Both the position numbers and the translations under genes were made by a program. Below, one piece after another: positions 20,572-30,949 of a stretch of DNA of 64,000 nt. This DNA comes from Ampelomyces quisqualis. Taxonomy: Eukaryota > Ascomycota > Dothideomycetes > Pleosporales > Phaeosphaeriaceae. The stretch lies in assembly GCA_018398575.1 (NCBI GenBank), contig JAGTXZ010000005.1, positions 1,116,001-1,180,000 on the forward strand. Reading direction: 5' to 3'. The stretch's first letter is position 1. The number at the start of each line of letters is the position of its first letter. The notes under the pieces are model-generated. The model was not told the origin of the DNA and did no database searches. It saw nothing but the letters and a program-made list of their open reading frames with translations.

Positions 20572-21843
20572 TCAGACCAAGTTCCCTCTGAGGTCCTGCT
20601 CCCGCTCAATCGCCTCGAACAGGCTCTTGAAATTGCCCGCTCCAAAGCCATCGAAGTTGTTGCGCTGGATGATCTCGATGAAGACTGTTGGCCGGTCCAT
20701 CAAGTGCTTGGTGAACAATTGCAACAGATAGCCGCCCTCGTCAAAGTCGATCAAAATGTCGAGGCTCCTGAGCACTTCAAAGTCCTCGTTGAGCGTGAGA
20801 CGAGACTTTTTCAACCGCATCTTCATGCTATCGTAGTACGTCTCAGGGACTTTGATGAACTCGACGCCCCTCGCCTTCAAATTCGTAATGTCCCGCACGA
20901 TATTGTCCGTCCGGAGCGCAATATGCTGCACGCCTGGGCCGCCGTAGAAATCGACGTATTCTTCTATTTGGCTCTGCTTCTTGCCCGTGGCAGGCTCGTT
21001 GATGGGCATCTTGACCACGTCGCCGGGCGAGCTCATGACGATCGACTTGAGCGCAGAGTACTCTGTGCAAATGTCCTTGTCGTCAACCGACCAGAAGCGG
21101 TGGAAGCCAAGCACGTTTTCGTAGTATGCGCATGCGTTTTCCATCTCGTCCCAGTCTTGGTTGCCGACGCAGTGGTCGATGGCGTGTAGTTGGACAGGAG
21201 GCAGGAAGCGCGAGAGCGCGTCGCAGGTCTTGGGCTCGGAGCGGTAACCGGGGAGGAAGGTGCCGGCGTAGGTGTTCTTTTGGATCAGGGTGTGCGTTGT
21301 GTCGCCGTAGGTGCGGATTGTGGCGAGCCGGACGGTGCCGTGGGCGTCGGTGAGGTCGTGCGGTGAGGAGATGGAGTCTGCACCCGAAGAGATGGCGGCA
21401 TTGTAGATGGCATCGACGTTATCGACTTCAAAGGCTACGTCTGGTGGAATGTCAGTGGACTGTTTCGCACTTGAAAAGCGCGTCGACTTACCCTTCACAG
21501 CATCACCATGTCTCTCCTGGTGCTCGTGAATCTCCCTGAGTAGTTGCGCATCTTCTTTGCTGAATCTTGTGCTTTGCTCAAGACATCTTAATGGTGAAGT
21601 CAAGATGAATGTGACATTGCCGTTCCGTACGACATGGGACGCAGTAGCTCGAGATCCAGTCTCCAGGCCACGGTATGCGACTCGCTCAAAGCCCATGCGT
21701 GTTACGTAGAAAGATGCGGCCTGCTTTGCGTTACCGACGTACCAGTGGACATGGTGGTATCCGCGGTATGCTGAGACACCTGATGATGGAGTGGCGTTTG
21801 TGAGGCTGGGAGAGCTTGGTGGGGAGATAGCAGCAGGCGCCAT
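20572..21843 (-). CDS. 4-hydroxyphenylpyruvate dioxygenase, 406 aa, two exons
   Basis: This enzyme converts 4-hydroxyphenylpyruvate to homogentisate, the second step of tyrosine catabolism and the source of pyomelanin precursors. Exons are 21843-21492 and 21440-20572; the 51-nt intron is in frame, so an unspliced reading hides it (17 extra residues). The N-terminal vicinal-oxygen-chelate half has YRGYHHVHWYVGNAKQAASFY. The C-terminal half supplies the Fe(II) ligands: His in AIDHCVGNQ, His in GVQHIALRT and Glu in FIEIIQRNN. The tail NNFDGFGAGNFKSLFEAIE, needed to close the active site, is intact. Length is normal for fungal HPPD. It is divergent from a TTC36-like gene (784 bp between start codons), and a Zn2Cys6 regulator follows. 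Confidence 0.97.
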   Translation of the reverse strand: MAPAAISPPSSPSLTNATPSSGVSAYRGYHHVHWYVGNAKQAASFYVTRMGFERVAYRGLETGSRATASHVVRNGNVTFILTSPLRCLEQSTRFSKEDAQLLREIHEHQERHGDAVKGKSTRFSSAKQSTDIPPDVAFEVDNVDAIYNAAISSGADSISSPHDLTDAHGTVRLATIRTYGDTTHTLIQKNTYAGTFLPGYRSEPKTCDALSRFLPPVQLHAIDHCVGNQDWDEMENACAYYENVLGFHRFWSVDDKDICTEYSALKSIVMSSPGDVVKMPINEPATGKKQSQIEEYVDFYGGPGVQHIALRTDNIVRDITNLKARGVEFIKVPETYYDSMKMRLKKSRLTLNEDFEVLRSLDILIDFDEGGYLLQLFTKHLMDRPTVFIEIIQRNNFDGFGAGNFKSLFEAIEREQDLRGNLV

Positions 21844-22627
21844 TGTGAAGATGGTCTTGATTTGGTCTTGGAGAAGAAGGTTGAGGTACTTGCTGTCAGT
21901 AATGGTTGGCTTCTAATGCACCGTAGAGTTATGATGGAGAATATATGTTGATCAGGGTTTCATTGCTACCCTATCTCTGTCATCCAGATCCACTCCGCAC
22001 TTGCCTTCAAGAACCGACATCTCGATGCTAGCCATGGTAAGTATTGTCGGTCACCGTCATCGAGGCTCTTATGCCGAGATCACGTGCAGTGACCTTCCTC
22101 AGCGGATTGCTTGCTGGCGGACAGCGGCGGAGCAAACAATCCGATGGTATCCGTGACACAGCTCTGGAAAAATTGTAGTAGCAAACAAGTGCAGCCGAGC
22201 GCGACCAAGGCTGCCAGCTAGGAGCAGGTCCCAACTACGCCTGTATAGAGCTGCACGAGCATTTCAACGTTGGAAGCAAGGCTGTTCAGCTGGTCGTGAA
22301 CATGAGGGCGTTCAGGGCAGGCTGCACGAGGCTGCAGGCCGCTTGAAGCAGGAGCCTGACCTAGCTACTTGCGGTCAAGCGTGTGTTGTTCGCCGTTAGA
22401 AGCCGCTTGCTTGCTATGCCGAAGCATACTCCGTAGAGAAGAACGTCAACCGCGAAGAATATTATCATTTACCTAAAGGGTAGCTCTCCGCATTGCTTTC
22501 ATTCCTCAATAACTTTCCGCAGAATTCACCGGGACAACGTCTCATCCAGCACATCTACACTTTCAGATTGTTGCAGCAAGGTCTTGAACCGAATTGTAGC
22601 GACATTGTGCTGGCAGCATAACCAGAC
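21844..22627. promoter_or_regulatory. Shared divergent promoter region of HPPD and the TTC36-like gene
   Basis: This 784-base space separates the two start codons and should hold both promoters. It contains one copy of the recurring motif TACTCCGTA at 22427-22435. No coding frame looks real. Shared regulation is suggested by arrangement only. Confidence 0.5.
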
Positions 22628-23341
22628 ATGGCCGTCTCCATTCCAACTTCAACCTTGTCCGCAAATGATGCACGCGTCTTGAACGCACTTTTCGACCCCG
22701 AAACTCTCCCGTCGTCCATCGCAAAATCAAAAGACGCAACAGCAATCGACACATCACTACCACCACACCCAAACATCTCCGCTTCCGAACTGTCCACCCT
22801 TGAAGCACGACAGAATGAAATCGTGCGCCATGTCTCGACAAACTCCAGCATCTCCGAAATCGACGCCGCGCTCGTCGAACTCAACCAGGTAGTCGCGCAG
22901 TGTCCAAATTATGCAAGCGCATATATCAACCGCGCCATGCTCCTGCGAATGAAGCTCGAAAGCCAAATCTCGGCTGCTCAGCATATATTCACACACCCAG
23001 TGGCGGCTGTACAGCCACTGTTTGAAAACTTGGCGCGCGCAATACACCTCTCGTTGCCGTTTGCATCGCCGACAGCGCCTGTGTCTCAGTATCAGGCTAA
23101 GATCCTGAGGACGGCGTACTCGCATCGCGCGTACTTGTATCTAAAGGCGGCGGAGACGGGAACACCGTTGCAGGGTTTGGAGAGGAGCGAGCTTGAAGAA
23201 TTAGCAAGTAAAGATTTTGCAGGTGCAGCGAGGTATGGTGATGAAGTGGCGAGAGAGATGAGCGTTAGGACGAATCCGTATGCAAAGATGTGTGGAGCTA
23301 TTGTTAGGAATGCGCTGAAGGAAGAGATGAGTGGAGAATAA
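22628..23341 (+). CDS. TTC36-like tetratricopeptide protein, 237 aa, single exon
   Basis: The protein has TPR-like helices: EIDAALVELNQVVAQCPNYASAYINRA (about residues 78-104) is a clear TPR with the P-x-x-A-x-x-x-R-A core, a second unit covers PLFENLARAIHL, and a third covers YSHRAYLYLKAAE through DFAGAARYG. The C-terminus NPYAKMCGAIVRNAL resembles the NPYA-x-L/M-C tail that marks TTC36 in animals. The N-terminal 60 residues are fungal-specific (LFDPETLPSS). It is a soluble scaffold-type protein; no catalytic motif is present. In mouse, as I recall, TTC36 is linked to stability of 4-hydroxyphenylpyruvate dioxygenase and loss gives high tyrosine, which makes its position next to HPPD notable. 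Function in fungi is inference. Confidence 0.85.
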   Translation: MAVSIPTSTLSANDARVLNALFDPETLPSSIAKSKDATAIDTSLPPHPNISASELSTLEARQNEIVRHVSTNSSISEIDAALVELNQVVAQCPNYASAYINRAMLLRMKLESQISAAQHIFTHPVAAVQPLFENLARAIHLSLPFASPTAPVSQYQAKILRTAYSHRAYLYLKAAETGTPLQGLERSELEELASKDFAGAARYGDEVAREMSVRTNPYAKMCGAIVRNALKEEMSGE

Positions 23342-23462
23342 ATTTGAAGCGTGTTCGGAGATGGAATGAAGTACAAATTAGATCACTTCATGACGAGATG
23401 CTCTCGATGACTCTTACATTATAGTTCTCGTCGGTCAACACATTCATTCTGTGGACAGCTAA

Positions 23463-25984
23463 CTACATCGGAAGATTCCATATAAAGTCCAGTGTTCCGT
23501 CATCGAAGCCTTGGAAACTCTGCTGATTATCGAGCCCGAATGGCGCCATTGCCGGATCGAACGGCAATGCAAGCCAGTCATCGTCAGGCATCAAGCCCGT
23601 TACATTCTCCGCGAGTGACGACAAACTTGATTGGCCAGCGTTGTGACTGTTTAAGAAGTCCATACCTGTGGTGATGCCGTTATTTTTCAAATCTGTGGAA
23701 GCGGCACGCGATGGTAGCCGGGGAGGTCTTGAAGAGACCACGAAGCTTTCGCGAAGTCGTGCAACGTGGAGATCAAGGAGAGTGGCGTAACGCGATGCTA
23801 AATGCATATCGTCAAGTGTGCCTGGAACGATCAGTACAGGACAAATCTCGGGAGTGCTGGACCACATACTTGCACGCAATGCCCGAATGGCGCCCTCCAG
23901 AATATCAAGTGACGATTGTAGCTTCTGGTTGCGAGATCCAAGACTCAAGCCTTTGATTAGGTATATCGATGATGTGGTAATACGCAGGAATATTCGCACG
24001 GGTGAGTATCGAAGCGCTCCTGTTTCCGACAGTTGGCAGACCTTCTGTAATATCTGACAGCTGCCATCGACGACTTCCTGGATGAAGTCGTAGTCTCTGG
24101 GTTCAAGGTTGAACGACAGATTGTCTTCTTGTGGGACATCGGGGTCAGTTTCGGCAAGTGTTCGCTCTACTACGGCTTGCATCCCGAGTGAGTTGGTGTA
24201 TATCCGCACGTATTGATATTCGATGTGTAACATGTCATGCAGGCCGACTTTGAGCTCTGGATAGTTATCAGCGAAAGATTTTGCTGCGAAGGGGCACGAG
24301 ACTTGCTACAGGGGTCCAGGTACTTCTTTCGCCAGGAAGTGAGCAGCGGTTGGAAATGCTCTAGGAGTCCAATGTAGCGACCAGTTCGCAACAAACTCCT
24401 AGTTGTGGCCGCAGAAGGGTATATTGTGTCTGAGACGGAGCGCGCAAGCTTGGTCAGCTCCACCCAGGCACTCATGAAAGACTGCCATTGCTCAACGGCG
24501 CCAGTGGCCGAGTCGACAGGAATCTTCTCCATGAGGGCGTGGTTCAGGCTCTGTGGGATCATCGAAGTGCAACCTAACCGCCATGATAACTGCTCCAACA
24601 AGACGTAGAGCAATTTTCGTGCTCTGATGCGACGAATTACCAAGTACTCCGAGGTGAATTTTGGGTAGGAGACTTGATCCTTCTCAATGCTGGCATTGTC
24701 TTCAAAAAGACCTAGCTCCTGAGCCAGCGACAATGCACAGCCCATCAACATCCAGGACATACGATCCGAACGCTTTGCAGGCTCAATGACGTCCTCAAGC
24801 CAGCGACTAGACGTGGCGTCTCCTTCTAGCAGCCGCGAGCCTTCTTCGGTCGTGGTATTTGCGCCTATCATCAACTCACAATCCCAACCATCGGCAGCAG
24901 TGGGAAAATGGAGAGCGCGAGGATGCCACTCTGAAAGCAGCAAAAGCGCTTCTATCGAACCGATCGTCCGACTCTGAGCTTTCGATGGCTTGACTTGGCC
25001 GAGCATGATTTTCATGATGAACCTTTGACACTGCTCCCACAGCCGATCGTGGACAAAGTACCCTCTTGACGCGCCTCCTACACCTGGGAGTATATTGTAG
25101 CGCGATGAGATCATAAGAATGGTAGTGCAAAGGAATGGATCAAGTGCTATGAGAGAGTAGTGATTCTCGTTGTGCGCATAGAACTCTCCAAGAATGGGCG
25201 AGAGGGGCGAGCAGTTCTTGAAGAACAGATCAACGTATGTGACAGCTTCATGTGCCGAGAACCATCCCATCTGGACGAAGCGGCAGGATGTCCAAACCTT
25301 GAGTGTCTCAGGGGAAGGTGTTGACATTTGCACTGGCTGAGCTTTGAAAGTGTGAAATGGTGATGATGGCACGCCATCGTAAGCAGTTGGACCAGACCTT
25401 GGTGTTTCATACGCCTGAGAACCTGTCTGCTCCTGATTATCCATAGCATCACGATGATGAGCGGCTTCAAAGAGCAGATTCAGTGCGTCGCTACCGCTCG
25501 ACACAACAGTCCTCATCACGGAGTGCGCCAAGTCAGGCTGCGATGTTGAGATGCGGCGAAGATGGCCAGGTGAAAAGGTGTCGGAGGGTTGACTGCCGTT
25601 AACATATGGACTGTGCCCAGGTGTCGCATTATGTGTTGAGGTGGATGATCTATGCAACGGAGGTGCTTGTGCGGCGGTAGCCGGGTGTGTAGGGGCAAGA
25701 AGAGGCTCATCCTGCTCAATGTCTCTCGCTTCTCCAGGTTTTCGTCTCTTGACCCACGATCGTTCGGAGCGGAAGATACATTCTCGCATCTCTCGCTTGC
25801 ATCGTTGGCAGGGAGGTTTCAGTTCACCACCGTCAGGTCCAGTATCAAGGATGCATTTGGCCTTGCGTTGGCGGCAATTAATGCAAGCCTTGTACGCGCG
25901 CTTGAAATCGTCTGGGTGGGTCCGCTTTTTGCTTGAGCCATTCGTCCCGTTTTGCGTAGTGCTGCCGTCCGTATGGTCTTCCAT
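23463..25984 (-). CDS. Zn2Cys6 transcription factor with an apparent frame break near 24290
   Basis: A nuclear regulator is indicated by a Zn2Cys6 cluster near residues 32-61: CINCRQRKAKC, a 14-residue linker, then CQRCKREMREC. The spacing C-x2-C-x6-C-x14-C-x2-C-x6-C, with an unusually long linker, is reminiscent of Aro80-type factors. A basic segment (SWVKRRKPGE) follows, then a Ser/Pro-rich linker and a fungal-specific middle homology region (CRFVQMGWFSAHEAVTYVDLFF, RIRARKLLYVLLEQLSWRLG). The frame from 25984 runs out at about 24170, while the continuation (LHDMLHIEYQYVRIYTNSLG...) is open in another frame down to 23463. The switch lies between about 24310 and 24285. The only splice pair found gives a 26-nt intron, too short; one missing base in the G4 run at 24291-24294 would also join the frames. 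The start is the ATG before EDHTDGS; the upstream in-frame extension looks non-coding. Confidence 0.8.
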
Positions 25985-28049
25985 GTTAGTCGCTTGGTGC
26001 GATTGTAGGGTGATGAGCCGGATGGCGCAGGAGTTACTGTGTAGTCGGAGGCGGGTAGTGGCGTGACTGACTGGATCTTGGGGGATGAAAACACTGCTAG
26101 CCGAGGTTTGCCGCCGCCAGCCGCCAGGACCTCCCCGCAACAATTCGAGGCCCAGAGCCTACATTTTAGTCCTCGGAGGTTGTAATCACTGGTGTTCTCG
26201 TTCGAGAATATATCCTGCATCGAATCTTGCAAGTAACAATGCCAGCTGAGGGTGGTGCCCGGCAGCTCCAAAGGCTGGTGTCGTGTTGACCATGCCGGCT
26301 AGGTGCGGGGCTGCCGCGGGATTTCCGGCAGCGTGAATTCGATGAAGTTTCTCATCTTCACCATGCTCAACGTTGTATATACCGAACAATTTCGTGTCAT
26401 TGTTCTTATTTTAAAGATCATCCTGATGAGGTCGTTCTTTCGTCAAGGAGCCACAGCCACACAAGCCTTTGCTGATCATGCCTATATACGAATAGACATG
26501 AATAGGTAGATGAGCTTTCTAAGCTTCAGCTCGCTGCTTAGGGGCTACAGTAGGGAATACTCTCTGTGTCATGGCGAGATTTTAAATTCAATATAGCAGA
26601 TCACATGAGAGCTGAGTGCAGAACGTGCCAGATCCTGCGCGCATAACACGTGCCGCGTGCGAGTTGCAGCAAGCCAGCTTTACTTCTACTATGGTAACAC
26701 TGCTCATGCACCAGACATGTACCAAACTCGAAAAATACTCCACCGCTTCCTCCCCACCTCCAAGTCATTTCTCAACGCCTCCAGCTTCATCCTGAAACCC
26801 ATGTGCTGCGCAGCGGGCCGGTGCACGTTTCACACGCTACCGGTAGCACATCACTGCCATGTGCGGTAGATCCGGAGCCGTTGAAACGCATCGATGTGCT
26901 TATTCGCTTCAGCCAAGCATAAGTTCAGCGTCTCAAATCGTACAAGTCTGTGTTGCTTGATGTGCCGATGCTGATTCAAGTCTAGGGTCGCGAAAGCACA
27001 ATGCTGGACGTCGATGCTGATTTGGCTTGGCTGGGTCAAGACGTGTGAGAACATATTCTTGATGCCGGCGCTTGAGGTTTCCGTAGACTATCGCGACAGC
27101 TCAGTGGATTACAGGGGTAAGTATTGAACATCTCTGCGAAAGTATTGGAAAGAATGTTGAAGATGATAAAGTATAAAGAGGCTTGTATGTGCAACAACTC
27201 CAGCAGAACAAGAGTAGCGTTGATTCTCGTGCGTTGCCCTGTATGGCGGAGCTCTGCTTACTTTCTGAATTATTGAAGGAACCTCTGAACCTCCATCACG
27301 ACATTAAGGAACCTCTGCTTTGCCAAATCCTCCTCCTCCTAACAGAAATCCCAGTTTTTTTACACATACGTGGTCAGCCATTATTATCGATTATCTCCTC
27401 TTGTCCTCTTTAATTAATCAGGTGCAAGTCTAGAAGCAACGCATTTCTCTCGCTTTGCGTTTACCATCATTGCACCGAAAAGAAGACAGTATCTATGGTA
27501 TGTGTGTGGAATACATGCGCCGATCGTTGTTGTTTGGAAACGTGCATCAGGCACAAAGGTAGCATTGCGTCGGTCAAAGACCAGAACTCATGACGATGAA
27601 TCTCTGTGCCTTGTCACAATCCATGAGGGTGCAGTGGCAAACCTGTAGTCCAATCGAATCGGGAGCGAGCATTCGGCAGTACAGTGTTCTGACAGGCAAC
27701 GGAATACATGTGATTGTCCGCTAAGTACAGTCAACACATCAAATGAAAGACTAGTTGCCCCGCTGGATAGATAGATGTAAAGATGTACTTGTGTGTAACG
27801 CCGCGAAGAATACGTACGCGCTCTGGCATATTGATACAATGCCCATGACGTGCATGAAACCGCTCGTAACAAAGAACGGACGATGTTAAAAAGAGCTCAT
27901 CAATGAGACAGCCGCTTCGCTTGTGCATTGAAAATTGTTCCATGCGACTATGGAGACGACATTTTCTGGCGACGCGGACACTTAGGACACTTGAGTGCAT
28001 ACGGTAGCTTGTAATGCGAAGGGTGCCAGCAATGACTGTGGGCAAACAC
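25985..28049. other. Gene-poor 2-kb stretch
   Basis: No supported gene. Frames are short and of ordinary composition. The first few hundred bases should hold the Zn2Cys6 gene promoter, and the far end the 3' region of the ZIP gene. No tRNA or repeat element was recognised. Confidence 0.5.
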
Positions 28050-29475
28050 CTAAGCAAAAGCACCCACGATTGCCATACCAGCCTGAATCATATTTATCAG
28101 TGATTTGAAGATAAAAGTCACAAGAATGGGTACTTACAGCTCCTAAGAGTACATAGAAGAACGCCATCTTCCTATCCTTGCCCTTCAGTGTGTGCTGAGC
28201 CTCCTCAGAAAGGAAGTCTTCGGCGAGAAGATCGACAAGTGCCGCGTAAATGAGCAGACCGGAAGATATGGCGTTAAATACGCCCACCAAGATCAAGCCA
28301 AAAGCCGAGTTCGGGTCATAGGAACCACGGGTAAATAGCCCAATAGCCTGGCCAATGGGCGCGGTAGTTCCGAAAGCGACCACAAGAGCCCACGGCTTCC
28401 AGCTCTTGGATGGGTAAGGAACAGCGGCGATACGAGATCCAAGACCAAGGCCCTCGAACATCTGATGGAAGACGATAGCAACCAGGAGGACAATAAAACC
28501 GTCGGCCGTGATAGATATGGTCATACCAACAAATACCGAGTGGAAGAGAATGCCCCCCTCAATAAGCGTGATCTGCATGGACTGTTTCTTGAGAAGCATG
28601 GGGTCGACCGCCTTCTCCACATCATCATCGAAGTACGAAAGGTTGGTTGTCGCCTGGGGCGCTTGCTGTTGCTGGTAGTCTGGAAGAGCGGGCATGGCAC
28701 GGTTGAGCATGCCAAGCATCTCGTCACGCTGACGGACGTACTGCTCGTAAAAGACAATGAACCAGGGCGGCATCTCAGATTGAGTGTTCAGCTCGTCGTT
28801 GGCATTTTTGGCCATTGGGAATGGGAAATTGTCGACTGGGTAAGTTGCTTCCTGCCATCCTCGCTTCTCGTCGCGCATGGCCAGCATTGTCTTCTGCGAG
28901 TCGTAGCTGTCCACGCGGCGGATGGGGTTGTTGAAGGCAGCTTGAATGCCGGCTGGTGCTGGTCCACCTGCAAACTCTTCGCCTGTTGCACTACCGTGGG
29001 TATGTCCACCAGTCTTTGCGTTGAGCCACATCTCAACAACGAAGAGAATGAACAGAGAACCCATCATGATCACACCAGGCATGGCTGGGTACTTGTCGGT
29101 GAAGAGCTCTGGTAGACATGGGTCATTGAGCGATGCAAAGGCGGTGGGGAGAAGCTATGGATATCAATGCTGTTTTTTCGGGCATGAGGAAGTTCACTTA
29201 CATGGACGAAAGCGGTTGCAATGAGGACACCAGTACCAAAATGCTTGCAGAAGAAAAAGATCTTCGGCGGGATTTTCATCCACTTGACCTTCTTTGCAAC
29301 TACCGGAAAGCCACAGCCACCAATTGAGGCAAAGAACACAATGACTTTTCAATCGTCAGCAAGATTCGGAGATGCAAGCTAGGAATTACTCACAGACTGC
29401 AGCAACGTGTAGGGGAAAGTCGTAGTGGGCGCCATCCGCTTCACTGCCGCACGAGGGCTTCTCCATACCGGCCAT
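28050..29475 (-). CDS. ZIP-family zinc/iron transporter, 424 aa, four exons
   Basis: A plasma-membrane (or vacuolar) importer of Zn2+ or related metals. Exons are 29475-29394, 29344-29202, 29154-28138 and 28082-28050 (425 codons). The first helices read VFFASIGGCGFPVV and FFFCKHFGTGVLIATAFVHLLPTAF; the His in FVHLLP is the ZIP helix-2 position. The C-terminal half has HSVFVGMTISI (helix 4, HS-x-x-x-G) and HQMFEGLGLGSRI (helix 5), the two conserved metal-site helices. A long cytosolic loop with GGHTHG and DDDVEKAVD lies between helices 3 and 4. The last exon encodes only AGMAIVGAFA, the typical short ZIP ending. It is divergent from a CDF metal transporter. Confidence 0.93.
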
Positions 29476-30949
29476 GATGAATAGTATAAAGCAAAGAAAA
29501 AAGTGTCCAAGGAAGAGAATACCAGATCTCTAACCAAACTTGCCAGCAGCTTCGTCGCCGGCGACGATGGACGAACGAAGAGAAGGGAAATAGGAAAGAA
29601 AAGAACCCAACGAGAACCTCTCCCAGAGAGCAGTTGGTATGAGAGAACGCAAAGATATGGTTGGTGAACACTAGGCTCGGCACCGGTGGGCTATGTACTA
29701 TGCTTTATGGCGTTGAAGACTAACCGCATCATGATGATCGCCACGCATCTAGAACATATAGGGTAGAGACGACGGTAAGTGGAGCCTCAATACAGTGGTC
29801 AATGCCACAAAATCCAGTCTTGGGCAGGTGTTTCACACATGAGAACGCGGAGGTCCAGACGGTGCCAGGAATTACCAACAGAGCTTGTGCCATTCATTTG
29901 ACGCGCCGACCCCAGAAGAAGCATGGCCGTGAGGCTGCAAGGCTACAAGTGGAGTCAAGGCTCGCCTAGCTTTCCAAGCTCAGTGACAGACGGCTGTCAC
30001 GGGGTTGAGCACTTGGCGCTGTCGGAAGGGGTGGGTTGTGATGCGGCTCAAGTGTCGTTGCATGGGCGTGGGCTTACCTACGCTGCGTGGAGGAGCGAAG
30101 CATTGACGCGAGGCGCTAAGAGAACATTCTGTTGCAGCTGCAGTTCGAGGTTGATACACGAATCCTATGGTCCAATGGGACGTCTCGCAATACATCTGAT
30201 GTTAGCAGGCCAAGGAGGCAGGTTCGGAGCCGAAGGAGTATCGCTTTGCCGAAGCCTGTGTCCGAGAAAGGCGTGTTTGAAACCTCGCGAGACTTGACGT
30301 TAGGTACGGTAGACGGACATGCGCAGCAATCGACCCTGCTCAGATAACCTCCGCGCTGATTACAGACTCAGAGCAGTTACCGTTTGGTGGCTAGACGCAT
30401 TTTGGGGTCATTTGTCAGGTCTTAATGGTGTTGGGATGGAGAGGTAGCAATAGCCTTCAAGTGTTGGAAGTTCAGTTGAAGCAGCCCCGTGGCCAAGGTG
30501 TCGAGTTAGCGTCCGTCGTACCGGTACACGCGCACGACATGTCTCGGCAGAAGAACGGAGGGAGAGCATACACAGATCTGCAATGTGTGTGTTCCCCAAC
30601 GAGGACAAACAGGTCAAAGCCAGGCTAAGCACACCCACACCCCGGGCCAATGACTCGACTGGCACAAAGACCGGCGAGCTTCGTGAATGGTTAGCGGTTT
30701 CATGCTCCGCTTCAGTCCATCGTCTTCACGCGGAGACTTGCAGATTCACATCCTGATGCTGCTCACGAAAGAGTCCAGCCATTTTATCAGGAGTGTGAGA
30801 ATTGGCCACTAGAGGGTGGCGTTTGTGCTTGATGTTTATTACACTGCGCTCCCAGCGCTCAGGCAGATGTCCATCTTCGTAACTCTCTCACACTACCCTA
30901 GAGATCCTCGCAACTCTCAACACGAGTTGTCATACAACACCCGGACATT
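29476..30949. promoter_or_regulatory. Divergent intergenic region between ZIP and CDF transporters
   Basis: About 1.47 kb separates the two metal-transporter start codons and must hold both promoters. ORFs inside (for example 29923-30297) look like shadows. I did not identify a specific metal-response element by eye. Confidence 0.45.

Noticed and set aside
20515..21189. 224-aa plus-strand ORF antisense to HPPD
   Set aside because: Exact shadow of the HPPD coding exon.
28465..29115. 216-aa plus-strand ORF antisense to the ZIP gene
   Set aside because: Shadow of exon 3 of the transporter; no independent support.
29923..30297. 124-aa ORF in the ZIP/CDF intergenic region
   Set aside because: No domain, no conserved pattern, and an opposite-strand frame is also open.
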